DNA of 64,000 nt from Acidobacteriota bacterium (GCA_004298155.1 SCRD01000020.1:25559-89558); one strand, 5' to 3'; shown: positions 1-9,613, counted from the stretch's first letter. Numbers and translations are program-made. The notes: generated by a model not told the origin, from the sequence alone.

Positions 1-249
1 CATGGCCTGCTGAAGCTGCTCGCGGGTAAAACCGGGCTCCGTGCGATAAATTTTGGAGGAATCGAGCAGGCGGCCGACGTGAGCATCGAGATGAAGAATG
101 GCCGCGCCCTGCGGCGTCTCATAAGTGCGAATACCCTCAAACAGGCAGGAACCGTAGCTGACCACGTGCGAGGCTACATGGATAGTGGCCTCGTTCCAGG
201 AGATAAACTTGCCGTTGTGCCAGACCTTTTCATAAAAGTCCAATGCCAT
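1..249 (-). CDS. ilvE: Branched-chain amino acid aminotransferase, N-terminal part (cut by window edge)
   Basis: The reverse strand reads from an ATG at 249 to the window edge without a stop, giving 83 residues beginning MALDFYEKVWHNGKF. The stretch VSYGSCLFEGIRTYETPQG is the N-terminal signature of class IV PLP aminotransferases of the IlvE type, which perform the last reversible transamination in leucine, isoleucine and valine synthesis. An AAGGAG ribosome binding site sits just upstream of the ATG. The PLP lysine and the rest of the fold lie outside the window, so D-amino acid transaminase or aminodeoxychorismate lyase cannot be fully excluded, but the N-terminus fits IlvE best. Confidence 0.85.
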   Translation of the reverse strand, partial: MALDFYEKVWHNGKFISWNEATIHVASHVVSYGSCLFEGIRTYETPQGAAILHLDAHVGRLLDSSKIYRTEPGFTREQLQQAM

Positions 250-647
250 AAACAGTTCTCCTTCCACCGCGGCCGGTCCGCAGGCGATGTTTCCTTGATC
301 CTGTCCTGGGCGCCAAGGTAATCGGTCTCATTATATCACGGACCCTGGCGCAATTTGGGCCTCGGTGGGCACGGTATGGGGCCCGCGCACGTCTCGAAGA
401 TAGCCCTGCTGATGGCTGCCCGTCCGGTCGCCGTCATAACCCTGCGATCGTGACACAAGGTGGCCCTAACCCCTCTGTTCGTCGCTGAATAGCGAGATCG
501 GTTGAGCCGCCACATGCCCCGAGTCCATAGCTTCTTGCTGATCTGCACGACGCCACAAGCTGCAGCCGGGCTTGACGGAGTGTCATACAATAACGTGGCC
601 ACCAAAATGCGCGGCTGGAGGAAATCAGGCTCAGGGGGAGGCGACAA
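250..647. other. Intergenic region between ilvE and the NIPSNAP gene
   Basis: About 400 bases separate the divergently oriented ilvE and the first NIPSNAP gene, so promoters for both should lie here. Short reading frames in it have no recognisable content and no good start context. Apart from the GGGGGAGG ribosome binding site directly before 648, no RNA gene or repeat was recognised. Confidence 0.5.
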
Positions 648-1451
648 ATGAAAAGGCGGGATTCTCTGGCATCATCGCTGGTGGATTCGGCGTCGGCGGG
701 GATGGTCTATGGCGAGGCTGCGGGCGAAGGGCAGGGAATGGCTTCGGCGGGGGCGCAGGGTCGCGAGTTCTATGAGCTGCGGCTTTACCAGTTCTATCGC
801 GGGCCGGGCGCGCAGGCGACCAGCGACTACCTGAAGGACGCCGCAATCCCAGCGCTGAACCGCGCAGGCATCAGACCGGTGGGCGTGTTTGAAATGCTCG
901 TGGGGCCGGAAAGCCCGTCGCTTTACGTGCTGATTCCGCACCCGTCGGCCATCTCTGTGCTGACGGCGTGGGAGCGCGTGCGCGCGGACAGCGAATATCA
1001 GGAGCGAGGCGCCGCCTTTCTAAACGCTCCGGCCTCGAACCCGCCCTTTGTGCGCGTCGAGAGTGAGTTTATGGTGGCGTTTGAAACGCATCCGCGAATA
1101 ACACCCCCCGCCCAGGGACCACGGGTCTTTGAGCTGCGAACGTACGAAAACGCAACCAAAAAAGCCAACCTGACCAAGATCAAAATGTTTAACACAGGTG
1201 AAATCGATATCTTTAAGAAGGTGGGGTTCCATCCAGTATTTTTCGGTGAAAAGCTGATTGGCCAGCGCTGGCCGAACCTGACTTATATGCTGGCATCAGA
1301 AAGTGTGGAGGACCGCAACAAGCACTGGGCGGCGTTCGGGGCGGACCCGGATTGGAAGAGATTGCGGGCGACGCCTGGCTACTCGGACGATGAAATCGTT
1401 TCAAACATCACCAACGTGCTGCTGCGGCCGGCAGCGTATTCGCAGGTGTGA
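648..1451 (+). CDS. NIPSNAP family protein (first of a tandem pair)
   Basis: This 267-residue protein carries two NIPSNAP-type ferredoxin-like halves. The first begins near residue 40 (EFYELRLYQFY) and the second near residue 148 (VFELRTYENATK). NIPSNAP proteins are small alpha/beta barrel-like proteins of uncertain bacterial role. The N-terminus starts MKRRDSLASS and resembles the Tat leader of its downstream neighbour, but its hydrophobic core is poor, so export is uncertain. The start has a GGGGGAGGCG ribosome binding site. The next gene is clearly homologous (AAIPALNR.GI.PVGVF and HPVFFGEKLIG are shared), so the pair arose by duplication. Confidence 0.8.
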   Translation: MKRRDSLASSLVDSASAGMVYGEAAGEGQGMASAGAQGREFYELRLYQFYRGPGAQATSDYLKDAAIPALNRAGIRPVGVFEMLVGPESPSLYVLIPHPSAISVLTAWERVRADSEYQERGAAFLNAPASNPPFVRVESEFMVAFETHPRITPPAQGPRVFELRTYENATKKANLTKIKMFNTGEIDIFKKVGFHPVFFGEKLIGQRWPNLTYMLASESVEDRNKHWAAFGADPDWKRLRATPGYSDDEIVSNITNVLLRPAAYSQV

Positions 1452-1612
1452 AAGGCCACAGAGGTTGGATGCGGGGCGGCGCGGCTGCTGCGCACTTTGG
1501 CCATGAGCAGGATTTTTTGCAGAGGACAGCAACTCTCTACTCTGGCCGTAAAAACATTGCATCCCAGCCAAACTGGTTATCACGGAATTTCAATTTCCCA
1601 TGGAGGTTGTTC

Positions 1613-2395
1613 ATGAAACGTCGTGACTTTTTTGCATCGACCCTTGCGGCGTCCGCAGGGCTGGCATCAGCGCACGCGGTCGGCGCTGAGGAAAACAAAG
1701 CACCGTGTGATTACTACGAGCTCAGGTTCTACCAGCTTACCAATGGCTCCAAGGTGAAGCTGATGCACGATCACCTGCACGAGGCGGCAATCCCGGCGCT
1801 CAACCGGATTGGCATCAGTCCGGTCGGGGTGTTCAATACGGTGGTAGGGCCTATCAGCCCGTCCCTGTATGTTCTGCTGCCGCACCGTTCGCTGGAGTCC
1901 GTTGCGACTCTCGAAGGCCGCCTGCGCGCCGATGCCGAATTCGTAAAGAATGGCGCGGAGTTCCTGAACGCTCCGGCATCGGACCCTGCATACATCCGCT
2001 ATGAAAGCTCATTGATGAAGGCGTTTGACTGTCACCCGCGGATCACCGCTCCGCCCAAGGGCAGACGCATCTTTGAGCTTCGCACTTACGAAAGCTCCAG
2101 CAAGAATTACAATCTGAACAAAGTTGAGATGTTTTGCAGCGGCGAAGTGGAGATCTTTATCCGTAGCGGATTTCATCCCGTTTTCTTTGGTGAAAAGCTG
2201 ATCGGCGGAAGAATGCCAAACCTTACATACATGCTGTCGATTGGCAGCATCGAAGAGCGCGAAAAAGCGTGGCAGGCATTTAGCGCGGACCCGCAATGGA
2301 AAGCGCTGACAGCATCGCCAAAATTTTCTTCCGGGCCGAACGTGGTGAACATCACGAACTCTATCCTTGCTCCGGCGCCCTATTCGCAAGTATGA
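1613..2395 (+). CDS. NIPSNAP family protein with Tat-type leader (second of a tandem pair)
   Basis: The chosen start at 1613 follows a TGGAGG ribosome binding site and gives 260 residues beginning MKRRDFFASTLAASAGLASA, a convincing twin-arginine leader (RRDFF). An in-frame start upstream at 1448 would add 55 residues of no recognisable kind. Two NIPSNAP halves follow, at about residues 33-130 and 145-250, with the repeated FELRTYE motif. It is a duplicate of the preceding gene, about 160 bases away, and probably shares its expression. The leader points to action outside the cytoplasm. The substrate is unknown. Confidence 0.82.
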   Translation: MKRRDFFASTLAASAGLASAHAVGAEENKAPCDYYELRFYQLTNGSKVKLMHDHLHEAAIPALNRIGISPVGVFNTVVGPISPSLYVLLPHRSLESVATLEGRLRADAEFVKNGAEFLNAPASDPAYIRYESSLMKAFDCHPRITAPPKGRRIFELRTYESSSKNYNLNKVEMFCSGEVEIFIRSGFHPVFFGEKLIGGRMPNLTYMLSIGSIEEREKAWQAFSADPQWKALTASPKFSSGPNVVNITNSILAPAPYSQV

Positions 2396-2526
2396 TGCGC
2401 TTCGGCTCGAAGTGAAAGTTTCGATAGACGATTGCCTGCTTTGTGGCAGAATTAAGAATTCAAGGCTTGACGACGCCCCGGCGCCAAAGCACAGTAACTT
2501 GAATGCGTGGAGAGAAAGGAAACTTT

Positions 2527-3222
2527 ATGAAATATCTTCTCGCTGGGTTGTTGGTGATTTCAGTTTACATTCCGGCATATGCACAGGGCCACGAAGACCA
2601 GAGGCTGCACCGGTCGGCAGAAATTCTTCAAGAGATCATGAAAACGCCCGAGAAAGGAATTCCGCAAGACCTTCTGGACAAAGCGGTTTGTGTTGCCATC
2701 GTGCCATCTTATAAGAAGGCTGCATTCGGATTCGGTGGCAGCGGCGGCAGAGGATCACTGGTCTGCAGGCGCAATGGTGACGGGCCATGGAGCGGTCCTT
2801 CGATGTTCACCATGGGCGGTGGAAGCTTCGGACTTCAGATTGGCGTTTCGGCGACGGACATCGTCCTGATCGTGATGAGCGCCAAGGGGGCCGAAAAATT
2901 GATGGGCGACAAGACCCAACTCGGTGCAGACGCCTCAGTTGCCGGCGGCCCTGTGGGCCGGACGTCGCAGGCGGCCACGGATTTGCAGATGCACGCTGAA
3001 ATTCTCACCTATTCAAGGGCCCGCGGCTTGTTTGCTGGGATCTCACTACAAGGGGCTTTCATGAAAACAGACGGCGAGGCCAACGAGCGGCTTTACGGTC
3101 GCAAACTGGAGCCGAAGGAGATATGCCTGCAAGGCGCGGGCGGAATTCCTGCTCCGGCCCGTGAGCTCGATGCTGAGCTGACCAGGCTCTCACCGCGCGG
3201 CGGACAGAGGCTGACCCACTAA
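2527..3222 (+). CDS. Exported SYLF (YSC84-type) lipid-binding domain protein
   Basis: The 231-residue product begins MKYLLAGLLVISVYIPAYAQG, a standard Sec signal peptide with cleavage expected after AYA. The body matches the SYLF/YSC84 domain: an early helix with ILQEIMKTPEKGIPQDLLDKA, then AVCVAIVPSYKKAAFGFGG, a glycine-rich beta region and the late SRARGLFAGISLQGA segment. SYLF domains bind phosphoinositides in eukaryotes and are common as periplasmic proteins in bacteria, where their role is poorly defined. The start at 2527 was preferred over an upstream in-frame ATG at 2503 because of the signal peptide and the AAAGGAAAC ribosome binding site. Confidence 0.85.
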   Translation: MKYLLAGLLVISVYIPAYAQGHEDQRLHRSAEILQEIMKTPEKGIPQDLLDKAVCVAIVPSYKKAAFGFGGSGGRGSLVCRRNGDGPWSGPSMFTMGGGSFGLQIGVSATDIVLIVMSAKGAEKLMGDKTQLGADASVAGGPVGRTSQAATDLQMHAEILTYSRARGLFAGISLQGAFMKTDGEANERLYGRKLEPKEICLQGAGGIPAPARELDAELTRLSPRGGQRLTH

Positions 3223-3312
3223 CCTTCTCTTGGAGGCCAGCCCAATGAAACCGGGTCCCATCATTTCTGGCTGAGCACATCTTAGCCATCATCCACTTCT
3301 TCCTCGAAAAGG

Positions 3313-3340
3313 AAAAGGGCGGGAACAAAGTCCCGCCCTT
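3313..3340 (-). terminator. Intrinsic terminator of the aldolase gene
   Basis: A perfect 10-base-pair stem (AAGGGCGGGA with TCCCGCCCTT, six-base loop) is followed on the minus strand by TTTTCCTTTTC. It lies 28 bases beyond the stop codon of the minus-strand aldolase gene. On the plus strand no T-run follows, so it mainly serves the aldolase. Confidence 0.75.
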
Positions 3341-3367
3341 CTGGACCCTGCATTCGGAGAGCTGCGC

Positions 3368-4345
3368 CTACTTGATTTCACCTGCGTAAATGCCAATAAC
3401 AGTTTGAAGGAACTTCACTGCCTGCTCTCTGGGACGCTGGAAAGAGTTGCGGCCGATAATGGAGCCGAAACCCCCGCCGTCCCGAATGGCGCGGGCTTCG
3501 TCAAACACATTCTCGTCGGCTACCTTTGCTCCTCCGGAAAAGATGACAATCCGGCGACCTGCAAAGGAGGACTGCACAACGTGGCGCACGCGGTCTGTCA
3601 TGGTGCTGATGGGCACCTTGGCGCTCTCGTAAACCTTCCGTGCGGCATCCTGCTCGATTTGATCGCTGGGCAGCTTCACTTTAATCAGGTGAGCGCCCAG
3701 TTGCGCGGCAATCTGGGCGGCATAGGCGACAACGTCGATAGCTGTTTCGCCAGCCTTGCTGATGTCTGACCCGCGCGGATAGCCCCACACGACAACCGCC
3801 AGCCCGTTGCTCTTAGCCTCTTGCGCAAGTTCGCGCAGTTCCTCGTACATGATCCGCGACGCCGCCGACCCGGGATAAATCGTGAAGCCGATGGCCACAC
3901 AGCCCAGGCGCAAAGCATCCTGAACGCTGCCGGTCACCGACGAGAGCGGGTCCTTCTCGTCATGCAGGGTGTCGTGGTTATTGAGTTTCAGGATGAGGGG
4001 AATTTCTCCTGCGTGACGTCCAGCGGCTGCTTCCAGAAATCCCAGTGGCGCGGCATAGGCGTTGCACCCGGCCTCGAGTGCAAGTTCAAAATGATAATTG
4101 GGATCGTAGCTGGCAGGATTTACCGCGAAACTGCGCGCTGGCCCGTGTTCAAAGCCTTGGTCCACGGGCAAAATTACCAGTTTGCCCGTTCCAGCCAGGC
4201 GGCCGCTGTTCAACAGTCGAGCTATGTTCGTTTTTGTTCCCGGGGAATCGCTTTCATACCAGCTCAGTATTTCCCGCACACGCTCTGTCATCCGGCCGGT
4301 TTGATTCTGTCGCCCCACCCGTGGGACGGCTTCTGTGGTTGCCAT
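3368..4345 (-). CDS. fbaB: Fructose-bisphosphate aldolase class I (DhnA/FbaB type)
   Basis: The 325-residue protein matches the DhnA-type class I aldolase, which uses a Schiff-base lysine to split fructose 1,6-bisphosphate in glycolysis and gluconeogenesis. Visible signatures are LVILPVDQGFEHGP, LKLNNHDTLHD, the barrel strand GAHLIKVKLP carrying the likely catalytic lysine, and the phosphate-binding end IFSGGAKV plus GGGFGSIIGRNSFQRP. The start at 4345 has a TTGGAGG ribosome binding site. An in-frame ATG 33 bases upstream lacks one. Related archaeal-type enzymes can act in aromatic amino acid synthesis (ADH synthase), but the sequence fits FBA best. The gene is monocistronic with its own terminator. 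Confidence 0.88.
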   Translation of the reverse strand: MATTEAVPRVGRQNQTGRMTERVREILSWYESDSPGTKTNIARLLNSGRLAGTGKLVILPVDQGFEHGPARSFAVNPASYDPNYHFELALEAGCNAYAAPLGFLEAAAGRHAGEIPLILKLNNHDTLHDEKDPLSSVTGSVQDALRLGCVAIGFTIYPGSAASRIMYEELRELAQEAKSNGLAVVVWGYPRGSDISKAGETAIDVVAYAAQIAAQLGAHLIKVKLPSDQIEQDAARKVYESAKVPISTMTDRVRHVVQSSFAGRRIVIFSGGAKVADENVFDEARAIRDGGGFGSIIGRNSFQRPREQAVKFLQTVIGIYAGEIK

Positions 4346-4553
4346 ACTCTGCCTCCAAGATTGATGGTCTTGTAACATTTCAGATTACAGGCCGGATGAC
4401 AGTGCTGGCAAGTAAAAACTAAGTTGCTTTGATCTGCTGTAGAGTGCTTCCTTTCGGAAATGCCGGGCGGTCAGCGGCATCTATGCTGCTTGTCCTGTGC
4501 TATATTGAGACCGCCTTACAATGGTTTAATTCGTTATTAGAAGGGGGATAGTT

Positions 4554-5978
4554 ATGAGTCAGCGTTCTGAAGTCAGCCGCCGTGAATTTTTGAAGTCGGG
4601 AGCCAGGACGAGTGCAGGTTTAGCGGCGTTAGGAGGCATTGGCCTGGTTGGGGCGACGGGGAAAGTTCTGGGAGCCAATGAGCGCGTCCGGGTTGCCGTC
4701 TGTGGTGTCCGGGGGCGAGGATGGGACCACGTAAGAGGATACTCGAAGCTCCCCAACGTGCAGATTGCGGCCCTTTGCGATGTAGATGAGAACGTAGGCC
4801 GCAAGCGGATTGCGGATATGGAGAAAATGGGGCTTGCTAAGCCTGAATTCTATTATGACGTGCGGAAACTGCTGGAAGACAAGTCGATCGACGCGATTTC
4901 GATTGCCACTCCGGACCACTGGCATTCGCTGATGGCTATCTGGGGTTGTGAAGCTGGCAAGGACGTTTATTGTGAAAAGCCCTGTTGCCACAACTGGTGG
5001 GAAGGCAAACAACTGGTGACGGCAGCGAACCGTTACAACCGGATTGTGCAGCATGGAACACAGAGCCGTTCGATGCAAGGTGTCATCGATGCGGTGCAGA
5101 AACTTCGCGACGGACTGATTGGCGATGTCTATCTGGCCCGCGGACTTTGTTACAAGTGGCGGCCTACCATTGGGCACACTCCGAACGAGGCAACACCCTC
5201 TGGCGTTCATTATGATCTGTGGCTGGGGCCTGCTCCTGAAGAGCCTTTCACCAAAAACCACTTCCACTACAACTGGCACTGGTTCTGGAACTACGGAAGC
5301 GGCGACCTGGGCAACCAGGGCATCCACCAGCTTGACATTGCCCGCTGGGGACTGGGCGTCAAGTTCCCTAACAGGGTCACTGCCGTGGGTGGGAAATTCA
5401 TGTTCAAAGACGACCAGGAGACTCCCAACGTGCTGAACTCATCCTTCCAGTACGATATGCCGGACGGCAGCCGCAAAATGCTCGAATTCGAAGTGAGAGG
5501 TTGGATTACCAATCACGAAGCAGGCATCGGGGAAGGCCGAGGGTCGCATGGGGTCCCGGCGGCCGGACTGCAGGCCCAGGCGCGCACGCTGGGTCCGGCG
5601 TCTTCGCCTCAGAATACCATTGGCGATATTTTTTACGGCTCCAAGGGGTACATGGCGATCGACGGGTCAGAAGGTTACAAGACGTGGCTTGGTCCGGGGC
5701 ATGAGCCTGGCCCGCAGGGTTCCGGAGGCGGCGACCATTTCCTGAATTTTGTTAATGCCGTCCGGTCACGGAACAAGGCATCGCTCACTGCGCCTATTGA
5801 AGAGGGCTATATTTCCGCAACGTTGATTTATTTGGCTAACGCCTCTTACATGCTGGGCAAAACCATCGAATTTGATCCGGATGCCATGCAGGTGGTGAAT
5901 GACGATGAAGCCAACCGCCTGCTGAGGAGCGCAGATCGCGGCTACAGGAGACCGTTCTATATTCCAGAGAACGTGTAG
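4554..5978 (+). CDS. Tat-exported Gfo/Idh/MocA family oxidoreductase
   Basis: The product has 474 residues. The leader SRREFLKSGARTSAGLAALG is a twin-arginine signal. A Rossmann domain follows (RVAVCGVRGRGWDHVRGY, then ALCDVD), and the family motif CEKPCCHNWWEG lies near residue 140. The C-terminal half is the alpha/beta catalytic domain with the LGNQGIHQLDIARWGL segment. Such enzymes oxidise or reduce sugars and related polyols with tightly bound NAD(P). The Tat signal suits a protein exported with its cofactor bound. A GAAGGGGG ribosome binding site precedes the start. Another Tat-exported sugar enzyme starts 177 bases downstream, suggesting a joint role in extracytoplasmic sugar conversion. 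Confidence 0.88.
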   Translation: MSQRSEVSRREFLKSGARTSAGLAALGGIGLVGATGKVLGANERVRVAVCGVRGRGWDHVRGYSKLPNVQIAALCDVDENVGRKRIADMEKMGLAKPEFYYDVRKLLEDKSIDAISIATPDHWHSLMAIWGCEAGKDVYCEKPCCHNWWEGKQLVTAANRYNRIVQHGTQSRSMQGVIDAVQKLRDGLIGDVYLARGLCYKWRPTIGHTPNEATPSGVHYDLWLGPAPEEPFTKNHFHYNWHWFWNYGSGDLGNQGIHQLDIARWGLGVKFPNRVTAVGGKFMFKDDQETPNVLNSSFQYDMPDGSRKMLEFEVRGWITNHEAGIGEGRGSHGVPAAGLQAQARTLGPASSPQNTIGDIFYGSKGYMAIDGSEGYKTWLGPGHEPGPQGSGGGDHFLNFVNAVRSRNKASLTAPIEEGYISATLIYLANASYMLGKTIEFDPDAMQVVNDDEANRLLRSADRGYRRPFYIPENV

Positions 5979-6155
5979 CGACATGGTCGGCAATGAGCCG
6001 CCGGAATTCTGGAGGGGTAAGATCCGGACGCCGGAGCAAGTGCCCGTTGCGGCGCTGGCTCCTGCCCTTCCTGAACGGCCGCTCCAGGCCATTGCGGGCC
6101 AGCATTCGGACAGGATGGAGCCTCTCAGGGCCCCCACATTGAAGAGGAGGGTGAC

Positions 6156-7013
6156 GTGGATATGACACGCCGGGAATTTCTGATGGCGGCCGGCGCGGCC
6201 GGAATCTCCATACCTGCACTGGCCAGCGTGGAAGGCATAAAGATTGGGGTTTGCGCTTCGACACAGGAACTGGACCAGGTGGTCAGCTACGGATTCGACT
6301 ACATTGAGCCTGCGGCGGCTTCTGTGGCGGAGATGAGCGAGGCTGGCTTTCAGGCCTTCAAGACCAAGCTGATGGCCTCGCCCATCCGTTGCGAGTGCTA
6401 CAACGGTTTTATCCGCCAGAAGGACCTGCGAGTGGTGGGTGACGAAGTTAACTGGGACGCTCTGACGGATTATCTAAACAAATCGCTGGCGCGTTGCCGT
6501 GAACTTGGCGGATCTATTGTCGTCTGGGGCAGCGCGGGGTCAAGAAACGTTCCGCCCGGTTATTCACGCGACAAGGCTTGGGGCCAGATCAGGAATTTTC
6601 TGGGGAAGGCGGGCGAAATTGCGCGCCGTCACCAGATGATGATCGCCATCGAACCCTTGCGCCATCAGGAGAGCAACATTATTAATACCGGAGCAGAAGC
6701 CCTGCAACTGGTCCATGGGGTCAACCATCCCAATATCAAGATGATCATTGATTATTACCACCTGCGCGTGGAGAACGAAAACCCGGACATTGTGTGGAAA
6801 GCACGAAAAGAGATTGTACACTTCCACTTTGCCAATCCTAACGGGCGGCTGTGGCCGAAGAGTCCTGCTGAGGACCCCGAATATGGCGAGTTCTTCAAGC
6901 TGGTGAAAAAGATCGGCTTCCACGGTGGAATCTCCGTTGAGGGCCGGGGATCGCTGGCTCAAGACGCCACGGCCAGTCTGGCCTTTTTCCGGCAGGAAAT
7001 CACCGCCGCATGA
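6156..7013 (+). CDS. Tat-exported sugar phosphate isomerase/epimerase-like TIM-barrel protein
   Basis: This 285-residue protein begins with a Tat leader (TRREFLMAAGAAGISIPALA) and continues as an AP-endonuclease-2-like xylose-isomerase TIM barrel. Metal-binding-type segments are visible: FDYIEPAAASVAE, IAIEPLRHQESNII, MIIDYYHLRVEN, IVHFHFANPNGR and GGISVEGRG. The family isomerises or epimerises sugars and ketosugars. It follows the Gfo/Idh gene and probably works on the same pathway. The start is uncertain: a GTG at 6156 and an ATG at 6162 both lie behind the AGGAGG at about 6144-6150. The substrate cannot be told from sequence. Confidence 0.85.
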   Translation: MDMTRREFLMAAGAAGISIPALASVEGIKIGVCASTQELDQVVSYGFDYIEPAAASVAEMSEAGFQAFKTKLMASPIRCECYNGFIRQKDLRVVGDEVNWDALTDYLNKSLARCRELGGSIVVWGSAGSRNVPPGYSRDKAWGQIRNFLGKAGEIARRHQMMIAIEPLRHQESNIINTGAEALQLVHGVNHPNIKMIIDYYHLRVENENPDIVWKARKEIVHFHFANPNGRLWPKSPAEDPEYGEFFKLVKKIGFHGGISVEGRGSLAQDATASLAFFRQEITAA

Positions 7014-7141
7014 GCCCTTCGGCCCGGAATTTCCTCCCGGGCCATGTGTCTTGACTTCGCGTCGCGCCGGGCTTACGATTTCATCATCAGGAAAACGCCC
7101 TGCCATCGAATTTCCGGGAACAAGAGCTCCTGGAGGTAAAT

Positions 7142-7585
7142 ATGAGTCTTCTAAAGATTGCTCACGTACCTCCCGCAAAGATTGAGGCGGGACAGTCAGT
7201 TCTTGAGGCGGTCCGGATAATGGCGAGAGAAGGGGTTGGGGCTGTTTCTGTTATCGAAAGGGGCGAGCGTGCTGAGCTGTGCGGCGTTTTTACTGAGCGT
7301 GACGTGATGCTGCGCGTTGTGCTCCAGAAGCTCGATCCGGAACACACAAAAGTGCGCGATGTGATGACGGCCCCGGTTGCGACCATTCTCGAAGAGCTGA
7401 GCGCCGAAGAAGCATTCAACCAGATGGTTGACCGACATATGCGCCACTTGGCGATTGTTTCAGAGGACGGGGATCTCCTCGGAATGCTGTCCATCCGTAA
7501 TCTGCTTGAACATCTCGTAGAGGACCTTCGCCGCGAACTTAATTCCCTTGACCAGTACATCTCAAATGACGGCCCGGGTGGATGA
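7142..7585 (+). CDS. Two-CBS-domain protein
   Basis: The 147-residue protein is made of two CBS domains, at about residues 8-65 and 75-135, with typical segments (VLEAVRIMAREGVGAVSVIE, GVFTERDVMLRVV, VRDVMTAPVATI, HLAIVSEDGDLLGMLSIRNL). Stand-alone CBS pairs bind adenosine ligands and regulate partner proteins. Start context is strong (GGAGGTAAAT before ATG). A ClC channel carrying its own CBS pair lies convergently downstream, but nothing shows that the two interact. Confidence 0.85.
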   Translation: MSLLKIAHVPPAKIEAGQSVLEAVRIMAREGVGAVSVIERGERAELCGVFTERDVMLRVVLQKLDPEHTKVRDVMTAPVATILEELSAEEAFNQMVDRHMRHLAIVSEDGDLLGMLSIRNLLEHLVEDLRRELNSLDQYISNDGPGG

Positions 7586-7759
7586 CCGGACCCAATACCA
7601 AGTGCATCAGCTTCACACGGTTCAATTCAGATGATCGAGAACCATGGCCTGTGAAGCCCTTCCCTCCATGCAGCTAATCTGCCCTTCTGGTTTGACTCCC
7701 ACGGCGTGAAGACTGCGAGGTAGATTCGCGGCGCGCGAAGACCTGTTCTCGAGGACGCA

Positions 7760-9613
7760 TTACGGCCGGCTGCCTTCAGGGTGAAGATCGGCCTCAGGGA
7801 CGGAAGGTCCGCCGCTCTCTTTGCCATGCTCCTCATCATTCGAGGCCCCATAGGCAGCCAGGATATCGGCAATAGAGACGATCCCCTGCAGGTTATTAAA
7901 ATCGGCCCTGTGGATGACGGGTAGAATTGGCCACTCCCCGATCTGCTGAAGGGCAGCATCGAGTGGCTGGTCGGGATGAAGCCGGGGTAGCGGGGGATTA
8001 GACACCGCCCTTGCAAGCGGCGAAGCTCCTTTTCCTTCCTTGACCAGGCGGCGCAATTCTTCCTTTGTCACGCTTGTCCAGTCGCCGTTTCTGTGAGTCA
8101 CTAGGAAAAATTCCAGCGCCGTGGCACTCACCCGTCTTGACGCATCGGCCACCGTGTCTTCAGCGCGCAAGACAATTTCCGCAGGCGGGCGCATGGCATC
8201 CTCTACATGCAGTGTTGAACGCTCGCGCTGCTCTTCCATGGAAGGCAGGTCGGTGCCGTCCTGGCGAGAAATCAGATCGAACAGAGGCACCGGCTGGTAC
8301 CGGAGCGAGATCAGGTAGGCGATGGTGTTCGAAATCATCACGGGTAGAATGAGGGAGTAGTTTCCGCTCAATTCCAGCACCATGAACACTGAAGTCATGG
8401 GAACACGCATAAAACCAGCAAAGAGTACTCCCATTCCCACAAGTGCAAAGCCACCGACAGTTCCTCCCAGGTGCGGAAAGAGAATTTGCTCAACTCCGCC
8501 CACAGCACCACCGATCATGGCCCCGATAAACAGCGTTGGCGCGAACATGCCGCCGGGCGTGCCGCTTGAAAATGAAAGGCTCGTGGCAATGATTTTAAAA
8601 ATCGCCAGGAGCGCCAGCAACTTCCAGGTGAACTGGTCATGCAATGCCTGGTCAATGATGTCGTAACCGGCTCCCATTACTTGCGGCATCCAGATTCCTG
8701 CCACTCCAATCAGCAGTCCGGCCGCTGCCGGCTGGATGTAATGGGTCCACTTAGGCATGGCTTTCGAGCGCATCCGGAGAAAGGAGACGAGGCGGACGAA
8801 CGCCAGAGAGGCAAATCCCCCAACTATGCCGAGGATAGCATAGGCGAGCAACTCGCCTGGATGCATGAGGTGGAAGGGTGGAACTCGAAACAACGGAGCT
8901 TCGCCGAGGAACAAGTGCAGTACCGTGACGCTGGATACAGCGGAAAGCACGATCGCGCCCAGGACCCCAGCACTCCACTTCCCAATCACTTCCTCGATGA
9001 CAAAAAGGACGGCTGAAATAGGTGCGTTGAAGGCGGCCGCCAGTCCTGCAGCGGCGCCGACGGGAGCAATCAGCCGCACTTTTTCGCGTGAGAGATGAAG
9101 ACGTCTTCCCAGTGCCGATGCGATGCCAGCGCCCATCTGGAGAGAAGGGTCTTCAGGCCCCAGTGACTGCCCGCTCCCGATTGCGAGAGCACAGGTCACG
9201 AACTTGCCGATCACTGTGCTGAACGGAATATAGCCGTCATATATGTAGACGGCGGCTTTTGTCTGGTTGACGCCGCTGCCTCGGACGCCCGGAAATACAA
9301 AGATGACCAGGGCCGCAACGGCCAGCCCCGCCAATGGCGGAACCAGAAGGACAAGGAACGGGCCTGGGGCCAGGCTGGATCCCAAAAGTTTGATCCGCGT
9401 CCAGTCGATGGAAATCTGGAAACATACGACTGCGAGCCCGGAGAAAAGCCCAATGATTACCGCCAGAATTAGAAAGAGGCCTTCTTCATGCAAAAAGAGC
9501 CGCGGCAGCCGCAATTTCACTAACCGGTCGCGTAATCTTTCCCCATATCGATGAAGGAGCTGGGCGGCGCGGGGTTCAGCAATATCAGGATTGGTCACTG
9601 CGGGATCGATCAC
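7760..9613 (-). CDS. ClC-family chloride channel/antiporter with C-terminal CBS domains
   Basis: I place the start at a GTG at 9613 whose bases overlap the stop of the upstream gene in a GTGA arrangement, giving 617 residues. A longer frame reaching to 9865 would read through the neighbouring gene. The ClC membrane domain spans about residues 45-445. It shows GVRGSGVNQ, the gating-glutamate loop GSGQSLGPEDPSLQ (the Glu of GPE replaces the usual GREGP context), and the GTPGGMFAPTLFIGA filter loop. Two CBS domains follow from about residue 480. The protein moves chloride across the inner membrane, as channel or as H+/Cl- exchanger. It is translationally coupled to the TPR gene. Confidence 0.88.
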   Translation of the reverse strand: MIDPAVTNPDIAEPRAAQLLHRYGERLRDRLVKLRLPRLFLHEEGLFLILAVIIGLFSGLAVVCFQISIDWTRIKLLGSSLAPGPFLVLLVPPLAGLAVAALVIFVFPGVRGSGVNQTKAAVYIYDGYIPFSTVIGKFVTCALAIGSGQSLGPEDPSLQMGAGIASALGRRLHLSREKVRLIAPVGAAAGLAAAFNAPISAVLFVIEEVIGKWSAGVLGAIVLSAVSSVTVLHLFLGEAPLFRVPPFHLMHPGELLAYAILGIVGGFASLAFVRLVSFLRMRSKAMPKWTHYIQPAAAGLLIGVAGIWMPQVMGAGYDIIDQALHDQFTWKLLALLAIFKIIATSLSFSSGTPGGMFAPTLFIGAMIGGAVGGVEQILFPHLGGTVGGFALVGMGVLFAGFMRVPMTSVFMVLELSGNYSLILPVMISNTIAYLISLRYQPVPLFDLISRQDGTDLPSMEEQRERSTLHVEDAMRPPAEIVLRAEDTVADASRRVSATALEFFLVTHRNGDWTSVTKEELRRLVKEGKGASPLARAVSNPPLPRLHPDQPLDAALQQIGEWPILPVIHRADFNNLQGIVSIADILAAYGASNDEEHGKESGGPSVPEADLHPEGSRP

